A model generated the notes under the pieces. It was not told where the DNA came from, ran no database searches, and saw nothing but the letters and a program-made list of their open reading frames with translations. Source: a virus. From it: a stretch of 28,660 nucleotides of DNA. Position numbers and translations under genes: made by a program. The stretch spans positions 1-28,660 of IMG/VR virus record IMGVR_UViG_3300028925_001825, one strand, 5' to 3'. Below are positions 23,139 through 27,535 of the stretch, in pieces; position 1 is the first letter of the stretch, and each line of letters starts with the position of its first letter.

Positions 23139-23157
23139 TGTTACCACTGTGGTAACA
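23139..23157. promoter_or_regulatory. Palindrome box 1 (TGTTACCACTGTGGTAACA)
   Basis: A perfect 19-bp palindrome with a single central base. It lies upstream of the rightward promoter-like sequence and the 179-aa gene. It is followed by CTGACATAT (23159-23167) and GTGACAACACC (23168-23178), which recur near box 2. Confidence 0.85.
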
Positions 23158-23188
23158 CCTGACATATGTGACAACACCTTACCACCTA

Positions 23189-23216
23189 TTGACAATACCC
23201 GATACCATGCGATAGT
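23189..23216 (+). promoter_or_regulatory. Possible rightward promoter for the 179-aa gene
   Basis: A perfect -35 TTGACA (23189-23194) is followed after 16 bases by GATAGT (23211-23216), which matches the -10 consensus at 4 of 6 positions. The start site would lie about 45 bases before the ATG at 23267. The weak -10 suggests a need for activation or low basal activity. Confidence 0.5.
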
Positions 23217-23266
23217 AGTTGCAAGTCAAGGCAATATCGCTTTGACTACTTAAAGGATTACATAAT

Positions 23267-23806
23267 ATGAACAATCTAAACGTAGCAACATTAGCCCTCC
23301 TTACTGACACTGCAAAGGCTGAGAAGCGCACCATGGTAGCCATGATCAAGGCCATCGACGCGGTGCAAGCAGAGGGCAAGACTAGCCTACACTTCACGAC
23401 CCCTAGCAAGCCCGAGTCACTATGCAGCCAAGAGCAATGGGATGAACTCAAGGCAGCAGTCCACAAGTCATTCACTAAGGACGAGCAACGTATTCTTAAC
23501 TTCACTAAGGCGGACGCTAAGATGCTGACCGATGAGCAGAAAGAGGTGAGACGGGCTAAGATACAAGACACCGGCAAGCAGATAGGCAAGTGGAAGCAAG
23601 CACTAGCACGTCGAGAGAAGGCTGATAGAGAGCCAGTGACTAGCACTCTTGAGGCAAGGACTCACACTAAGATAGAGGCCATACTCAAGACACTGCAAGC
23701 GACCGAGCAGTTCGACGGTAACTTACTGGCACTGTTTGAACTACTCAAGATGGCACTGGATGAAATCAACATCGAGTTACCGGAACCATCTGAACCATCA
23801 CACTAA
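23267..23806 (+). CDS. Unknown early-block protein (179 aa)
   Basis: The ATG has AAAGGA about 10 bases upstream. The protein is soluble, Lys/Glu-rich and mainly helical: NVATLALLTDTAKAEKRTMVAM at the start, LHFTTPSKPESLCSQEQWDELKAAVHKSF in the middle, then ILNFTKADAKMLTDEQKEVRR and a C-terminal helix pair (IEAILKTLQATEQ, LLALFELLKMALDEINIELP). No signal peptide, membrane segment or catalytic motif is visible, and I do not recognise the family. It is the first gene of the rightward block and stands alone, ending in a strong terminator, so it is transcribed as a monocistronic unit. Such placement is common for host-takeover or regulatory genes, but that is speculation. Confidence 0.82.
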   Translation: MNNLNVATLALLTDTAKAEKRTMVAMIKAIDAVQAEGKTSLHFTTPSKPESLCSQEQWDELKAAVHKSFTKDEQRILNFTKADAKMLTDEQKEVRRAKIQDTGKQIGKWKQALARREKADREPVTSTLEARTHTKIEAILKTLQATEQFDGNLLALFELLKMALDEINIELPEPSEPSH

Positions 23807-23811
23807 GTAAC

Positions 23812-23844
23812 AAAAGGGGCGGCCTTCGGGTCGCCTCTTTTTTT
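23812..23844 (+). terminator. Rho-independent terminator after the 179-aa gene
   Basis: A 10-bp G/C-rich stem (AGGGGCGGCC with GGTCGCCTCT, two G-U pairs in RNA) is closed by a stable TTCG tetraloop and followed by seven T residues. It begins five bases after the stop codon. Confidence 0.93.
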
Positions 23845-23871
23845 GTGCCTGCGATTTGACCCACCCATTAG

Positions 23872-23903
23872 ATACCAGTTCCTTAGATGCGTTGCGCGCA
23901 GCC
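23872..23903. repeat. 32-bp direct repeat, unit 1
   Basis: Starts ATACCAGTTCC and ends TGCGTTGCGCGCAGCC. It differs from unit 2 at 2 of 32 positions. The offset between units is 42 bp. The sequence includes the self-complementary octamer TGCGCGCA. It is non-coding as far as can be seen. Confidence 0.9.
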
Positions 23904-23913
23904 CGCCCGATTA

Positions 23914-23945
23914 ATACCAGTTCCCTAGTTGCGTTGCGCGCAGCC
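23914..23945. repeat. 32-bp direct repeat, unit 2
   Basis: Second copy of the ATACCAGTTCC...GCGCGCAGCC unit, six bases before palindrome box 2. Confidence 0.9.
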
Positions 23946-23950
23946 TGACT

Positions 23951-23969
23951 TGTTACCACAGTGGTAACA
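23951..23969. promoter_or_regulatory. Palindrome box 2 (TGTTACCACAGTGGTAACA)
   Basis: A perfect 19-bp palindrome inside the non-coding repeat region. Like box 1 it is followed by CTGACATAT (23974-23982). No gene start lies close downstream, so this copy is not simply a leader element. Confidence 0.85.
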
Positions 23970-23980
23970 CACCCTGACAT

Positions 23981-24071
23981 ATCACGTGGTACTCGAGTTA
24001 CACGTGTTACACAACGTAGGACATCTAATCTCGATCACGTGACAACACCCCAAACGTGTGTTACACAACGT
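23981..24071. repeat. 54-bp-spaced duplication with CACGTG and GTGTTACACAACGT
   Basis: Unit 1 (23981-24017) and unit 2 (24034-24071) each open with ATCACGTG and close with the exact 14-mer GTGTTACACAACGT (24004-24017 and 24058-24071). The interior is diverged. A third CACGTG is at 24001-24006. GTGACAACACC at 24039-24049 also occurs next to box 1. Confidence 0.82.
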
Positions 24072-24075
24072 TAAA

Positions 24076-24431
24076 CCAAATGTTCTGCACGTTGGCATCA
24101 AATGTTCCAAATGTTCTGCAAATGTTCGTTTTTCGAGGTACAAAAAAGAACATTTGTCCGGTGGTATCTAATGGTGGTTTGGTGGTATCCAATGGTTAAC
24201 CATTACAGAATACCTGTACATATATTATACTTTTATCAAATGTTCGTTTGTTCTTTTAGTACAATCACTTATTATATATTACTTCGATACGTGGAGGCCT
24301 TCTCGCACATGTTCTTCCCTCCAACCCTAATCGCTCCCGACCTCTCAATTTCAGCATTTTAGTAACAAAAGAACATTCCTTTATATTCAACAACTTACAC
24401 GCCCCCATGTTAGAACAATTACGGAACATTT
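24076..24431. repeat. AAATGTTC octamer cluster, candidate replication origin or partition locus
   Basis: Exact AAATGTTC occurs on the plus strand at 24078, 24100, 24109, 24120 and 24238 (first bases). It occurs on the minus strand as GAACATTT at 24148-24155 and 24424-24431. The 14-mer CCAAATGTTCTGCA is perfectly repeated at 24076-24089 and 24107-24120. A/T-rich tracts (about 24215-24290) lie inside the cluster. No convincing gene is present in 23845-24586. Iteron-like arrays beside an A/T-rich tract are typical of origins, but no initiator gene is visible in the window. Confidence 0.65.
24160..24195. repeat. Short direct repeat GGTGGTATCYAATGG
   Basis: Two 15-bp copies (24160-24174 and 24181-24195) differ at one position. 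The second runs into the palindrome AATGGTTAACCATT. They lie inside the octamer cluster. Confidence 0.8.
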
Positions 24432-24467
24432 CAGTACATACAACCATACACCACGATATACCATCGC

Positions 24468-24496
24468 TTGACACCAACTGATAAGTATGACATAAT
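24468..24496 (+). promoter_or_regulatory. Strong rightward sigma70 promoter
   Basis: TTGACA (24468-24473) and CATAAT (24491-24496) are separated by 17 bases: perfect -35, 5 of 6 in the -10, optimal spacing. The start site near 24503 gives a leader of about 84 bases that contains palindrome box 3. It would drive the operon that leads to the MoxR/VWA genes. Confidence 0.82.
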
Positions 24497-24542
24497 GTCT
24501 CTTCAGGTGGGAGATCACTTGAGATTTACACACACACCAACT

Positions 24543-24561
24543 TGTTACCACAGTGGTAACA
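24543..24561. promoter_or_regulatory. Palindrome box 3 in a leader (TGTTACCACAGTGGTAACA)
   Basis: A perfect 19-bp palindrome about 40 bases downstream of the predicted transcription start and 25 bases before the ATG at 24587. In RNA it could fold into an 8-bp stem with a 3-base loop just before the ribosome site. Confidence 0.85.
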
Positions 24562-24586
24562 CCAACAGCACTACATGGAGCAACAC

Positions 24587-24796
24587 ATGAAAGACAAACA
24601 CGACAACGCCACCATCGACTGGGTAGACACACCAACACGCAGCCAGTTCAAGCAACAAGCCAAGCAACTGAATGCACTTAGCTACGCCGAATGCGAACGC
24701 CTAGTAGAAGTGCTAGAGCAGCAGCTAGCGCAGAGCAACCGCACACTAAGTAACAAGCTAGCACGCATCACTAACAAGACCCTTGCACATTCGTAA
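24587..24796 (+). CDS. Small helical protein, first gene of the operon (69 aa)
   Basis: I chose the ATG at 24587, which has GGAG six bases upstream. A further in-frame ATG at 24575 actually overlaps that ribosome site and is unlikely. The protein is hydrophilic and helical (TRSQFKQQAKQLNALSYAEC, then ERLVEVLEQQLAQSNRTLSNKLAR), with a coiled-coil-like middle. No motif is recognised. The 17-base string ACATGGAGCAACACATG at its start is repeated exactly at the start of the next gene. Function unknown. Confidence 0.75.
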   Translation: MKDKHDNATIDWVDTPTRSQFKQQAKQLNALSYAECERLVEVLEQQLAQSNRTLSNKLARITNKTLAHS

Positions 24797-24805
24797 TCAA
24801 CTAAC

Positions 24806-24824
24806 TGTTACCACTGTGGTAACA
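24806..24824. promoter_or_regulatory. Palindrome box 4 (TGTTACCACTGTGGTAACA)
   Basis: A perfect 19-bp palindrome in the 42-base gap between the 69-aa and 110-aa genes, 14 bases before the ATG at 24839 and abutting its ribosome site. Confidence 0.85.
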
Positions 24825-24838
24825 ACATGGAGCAACAC

Positions 24839-25171
24839 ATGGAATACACAAAAGCAGAACAAGAAGCACTAGCAAAGCACGAAGGATGGCACGCCATGCA
24901 CCAACGTATCGCCAAGCTAGAAGCCGAGTTTATTGGCAGGTTTACAGAAGAAGTCAAGCAGCTAGAGATCGAAGCAGTAGAGAACAATCGACCTTATATA
25001 GATTTACGTGGGTGCGACGACGACGAGCTGTACAACATAGTCAACAACACCGAGGAGCTGTACAACCTACGCCGCAAGCCGAACGAGTTGATGGCCATAC
25101 TAGCCGACGACTATAAGTTCACATGGTGGCAAGTATTCAAGTTACTGCGCTTAAACTTGGAGGAGCTGTAA
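24839..25171 (+). CDS. Unknown acidic helical protein (110 aa)
   Basis: The start at 24839 has GGAG six bases upstream; the in-frame ATG at 24827 overlaps it. The protein is helical and acidic (KAEQEALAKHEGWHAMHQRI, then AKLEAEFIGRFTEEVKQLEIEA). It continues with YIDLRGCDDDELYNIVNNTEELYNLRR and ends in a Trp-containing helix (FTWWQVFKLLRLNLEEL). No family is recognised. Its stop overlaps the next ATG as TAATG, so translation is coupled to the 42-aa gene. It is preceded by box 4 and shares its leader with the gene before it. Confidence 0.75.
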   Translation: MEYTKAEQEALAKHEGWHAMHQRIAKLEAEFIGRFTEEVKQLEIEAVENNRPYIDLRGCDDDELYNIVNNTEELYNLRRKPNELMAILADDYKFTWWQVFKLLRLNLEEL

Positions 25172-25299
25172 TGAACGATAGTGACTGGAACGACCAGAAC
25201 CAACGCGGCGACTTATATACGCGGTATGAAATATATTGTGATTGCTTACAAGGCACTGGCGCTTATATAAAAACATACGACGAATGGCTTAATTCATAA
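25171..25299 (+). CDS. Very small protein coupled to the 110-aa gene (42 aa)
   Basis: The ATG at 25171 overlaps the preceding stop as TAATG and has a strong GGAGGAG upstream. The peptide is rich in Asp, Tyr and Asn (MNDSDWNDQNQRGDLYTRYE, ending TYDEWLNS) and has two Cys spaced CDC. No motif is recognised. Coupling and ribosome site support real translation; function unknown. Confidence 0.68.
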   Translation: MNDSDWNDQNQRGDLYTRYEIYCDCLQGTGAYIKTYDEWLNS

Positions 25300-25311
25300 A
25301 TGGAGAACAAC

Positions 25312-25461
25312 ATGAACAATGAAGAACGTATTGACCTTGGCATAGCCAGTGACGGTTGTACGGTAGCAGATGGCTCTGTTGTATGCGTGACACTCAACGG
25401 CGAACCAATCGTTATATTTGAACACCCCGAACCCAACATTTATTATGGATATGGAGAGTAA
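25312..25461 (+). CDS. Very small protein upstream of the DUF3150-like gene (49 aa)
   Basis: GGAG lies about seven bases before the ATG at 25312. The peptide (starting MNNEERIDLGIASDGCTVAD, with VVCVTLNGEPIVIFEHPEP) has two beta-hairpin-like segments and ends one base before the ATG of the next gene, whose ribosome site (GGAGAG) is formed by its last codons. This interlocking supports translation. No family is recognised. Confidence 0.68.
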   Translation: MNNEERIDLGIASDGCTVADGSVVCVTLNGEPIVIFEHPEPNIYYGYGE

Positions 25462-25462
25462 C

Positions 25463-26368
25463 ATGAACAATCAAATCGCAGCACCACAAGTAGAAGTACC
25501 AACACTGGCCGCACGCACGCTGGCCATCGACCTCAACATATCAGTATGGACAGCTCGCAAGAAAGACAAGCGCGCATCACGCAAGGTCAACGACGACAAC
25601 TACGCTATATCTGACGCATCCACCGTAAACAAGAACCTACTCGCAGGTTGTGACTTGCTCACCGAACTCAAGACGTTCGCAGGTAAGATACGCTCCGTGC
25701 ATTACAGCTACACACTACCATGGACTGACAGCGGCACGCGTATCATTATGACCGCAGGCTATCCCGATTACATCACCACTATCACTGGCATGATTGCCGA
25801 CTTCAATTGCGTAGTGGATGAATTCATCGATCAGTACGACTTCGAGGTTATATCATCCAAGGCACGCCTAGGTACTATGTTCGACGAAGCCGAGTACCCA
25901 CCGTCGTGGCAAGTGCGCGATAAGTTCGCCGTCAAGCTAACGTGTTCACCCGTGGCTGACATGCACGACTGGCGGCTCGACGTAGACCAAGACGTACAAA
26001 CATGTTTTGACGAGGCTATGTCTACCTACGGCAACGCTATGGAGCAACGCATCAATGGCGCTATGACTGACATACACCAACGCTTGCACAAGGTACTGTC
26101 CAACATGTCCGAACGACTCGACTACGTAGGTGACAACGACAAGAAGACGTTCCGCAATACCTTGCTCGACAACGTGCTCGACATCGTAGACCTCATGCGC
26201 AAGTGTAACCTGACCGACGACACCCAACTGACTGCGCAGGCTGACACGTTAGAGCGTGCGTTACGTGGTGTATCGCCCGAGGCATTACGTGACAGTTCAC
26301 AACTACGCGCCGAAACCAAGCGCACGGTGGATGAGGTTATCGCATCCCTACCATCAATCGACCTGTAA
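25463..26368 (+). CDS. DUF3150-like protein (301 aa)
   Basis: The ATG at 25463 has GGAGAG upstream; the frame extends 15 codons further into the previous gene without support. Features fitting the DUF3150 type: LAARTLAIDLNISVWTARKKDKRASR with a short Val-Asn motif at the start, NKNLLAGCDLL, then YTLPWTDSGTRIIMTAGYPDY, VVDEFIDQYD and EAEYPPSWQVRDKFAVKLTCSPV. A helical C-terminal half follows. I recall this family encoded next to MoxR-type ATPases and VWA proteins in phages and integrative elements, as here. It may be a substrate adaptor or structural partner of the ATPase, but its biochemical role is unknown. Confidence 0.78.
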   Translation: MNNQIAAPQVEVPTLAARTLAIDLNISVWTARKKDKRASRKVNDDNYAISDASTVNKNLLAGCDLLTELKTFAGKIRSVHYSYTLPWTDSGTRIIMTAGYPDYITTITGMIADFNCVVDEFIDQYDFEVISSKARLGTMFDEAEYPPSWQVRDKFAVKLTCSPVADMHDWRLDVDQDVQTCFDEAMSTYGNAMEQRINGAMTDIHQRLHKVLSNMSERLDYVGDNDKKTFRNTLLDNVLDIVDLMRKCNLTDDTQLTAQADTLERALRGVSPEALRDSSQLRAETKRTVDEVIASLPSIDL

Positions 26369-26388
26369 ATTGGGGGCAAGACGTACCT

Positions 26389-26408
26389 TGTTACCGTATA
26401 CGGTAACA
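26389..26408. promoter_or_regulatory. Palindrome box 5, variant centre (TGTTACCGTATACGGTAACA)
   Basis: A perfect 20-bp palindrome with the same TGTTACC arms as boxes 1-4 but a GTATAC centre that is one base longer and symmetrically changed. It lies in the 69-base gap 29 bases before the MoxR-like gene. Confidence 0.85.
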
Positions 26409-26437
26409 CCAACAAACAACTAAATGGAATCAATACA

Positions 26438-27526
26438 ATGAACACACCACAACGTATGTACGCACTAGACCGTAAACAAGCCGTGACTTTCATCAACCAA
26501 ACATCAGACATGGTTACCGTGTGTGCGCTAGGTCACACTGGCACAGGCAAGACTTGGATGTTCGAAGAGCTATGCGCTCTCAACCCTGACCACATACCAT
26601 GCTTCTTCGACGGTGCTAACAAAGACCAAGGCGATATGTCTATCCCTGACATCAAGGGCAGCACTGACGCGCTCAAGTTCATACCCAACATCGAGCTGGG
26701 TGTACACCATGGCAAGCCCATCTTGCTAATGGTTGACGAGTACCCCAAGTGTAACCGCTCAATCAAGCTAATGCTCAACAGCTTAATACACGAGCGCAAG
26801 TTCGCAGGCCACACGTTAGCAGCAGGCAGTAAGATTGTACTCACTGGTAACCTTGGCGCTGAGGGATTGGGTGACCTAGTGGAGGCACACACCGCTAACC
26901 GTATGACTGTGTTTGAACTCAAGAAGCCCGACCACATGGAGTGGATCGAGTGGGGTATCAACAACGGCATCGACCCTACTATTCTTGGCTGGGTGAAAGA
27001 CAACCCGTCTGTATTCGCTGACTTCCGTGACGTCAAGAACCCTGACGAGAATCAGTACATACACCATCCGCAGGCCGTAGGACGTACGCAATTCTGTACG
27101 CCGCGTTCGTTCCACAAGCTGTCTAATATATTCAGCAAGCGCGAACACCTTGACGAACACACACTGACGTGTGCTGCTATTGGTACTATCGGCGCAGCCG
27201 CCGCGCTTGACCTTATGGCATTCGTCAAGCTGGCTAATCAGTTACCATCAACTGAGTCTATCAAGACTGACCCGCTCAACGCGACTGTACCCAACAGCGC
27301 CTCCGCTATATGTATGGTGGTGTATCGCACACTGGCAGGTATGGACAGCACGTTCGTTACGCCGTGGCTCACGTACCTCAATCGTTTGCCCGCCGAGGCA
27401 CAAGGTATGTTCGCTAACGGTGTAATGGTAGACAAGTATCACGCACAGAAAGTTGTTACCACCAACGCAGGTTGGGGCAAGTGGTGTATGGCCAACACAC
27501 ATCTATTCGCAGCAGACAAAGTATAG
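26438..27526 (+). CDS. MoxR-type AAA+ ATPase (362 aa)
   Basis: AAA+ motifs in order: Walker A GHTGTGKT (residues 32-39), Walker B ILLMVDEYPK with D100 and E101, sensor 1 in IVLTGNLGAEG (N138) and an arginine-finger candidate in HTANRM (R155). The N-terminal insert LSDIKGS-like motif (SIPDIKGST, 68-76) is typical of MoxR/CobS-like ATPases that act on protein substrates with VWA partners. The C-terminal half is a lid and helical region (CTPRSFHKLSNIF) without further known domains. It is flanked by the DUF3150-like and VWA-protein genes, 9 bases from the latter. A chaperone-like remodelling role is inferred from the family. A phage target is not known. Confidence 0.9.
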   Translation: MNTPQRMYALDRKQAVTFINQTSDMVTVCALGHTGTGKTWMFEELCALNPDHIPCFFDGANKDQGDMSIPDIKGSTDALKFIPNIELGVHHGKPILLMVDEYPKCNRSIKLMLNSLIHERKFAGHTLAAGSKIVLTGNLGAEGLGDLVEAHTANRMTVFELKKPDHMEWIEWGINNGIDPTILGWVKDNPSVFADFRDVKNPDENQYIHHPQAVGRTQFCTPRSFHKLSNIFSKREHLDEHTLTCAAIGTIGAAAALDLMAFVKLANQLPSTESIKTDPLNATVPNSASAICMVVYRTLAGMDSTFVTPWLTYLNRLPAEAQGMFANGVMVDKYHAQKVVTTNAGWGKWCMANTHLFAADKV

Positions 27527-27535
27527 GGAGCTATC

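Larger units (their letters stand above)
22909..23266. other. Divergent intergenic control region between late and early blocks
   Basis: These 358 bases separate the two divergent operons. They contain a leftward sigma70-like promoter with an overlapping inverted repeat (22935-22966) and an imperfect palindrome TACCAC/GTGGTTA at 22994-23010 that includes a TGGTTA/TAACCA inverted repeat (23005-23021). They also contain a GC-rich palindrome GGGGGTGCACCCCC (23104-23117), the first TGTTACC palindrome box (23139-23157) and a rightward promoter-like pair (23189-23216). No convincing coding frame is present. Confidence 0.8.

Noticed and set aside
23798-23980. Minus-strand open frame of 60 codons with an internal 14-residue repeat
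   Set aside because: It is the translation of the 42-bp-spaced DNA repeat, the terminator hairpin (giving RRPEGRPF) and palindrome box 2. It has no ribosome site and runs against the terminator.
23872-24071. CRISPR-like array
   Set aside because: Only two units of each repeat type are present, with very short or diverged intervals and no cas genes nearby.
24102-24362. Plus-strand open frame of 86 codons (MFQMFCKCSFF...)
   Set aside because: It consists of AAATGTTC repeats and A/T-rich non-coding DNA. No ribosome site is present, and the hydrophobic, Tyr/Phe-rich composition is what such DNA gives by chance.
24387-24638. Minus-strand open frame of 83 codons
   Set aside because: It crosses the strong rightward promoter, box 3 and the start of the 69-aa gene, with Cys/Trp/Arg-rich composition and no ribosome site.
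26122-26511. Minus-strand open frame opposite the DUF3150-like and MoxR genes
   Set aside because: It is antisense to well-supported genes and covers box 5, with no recognisable motif or ribosome site.
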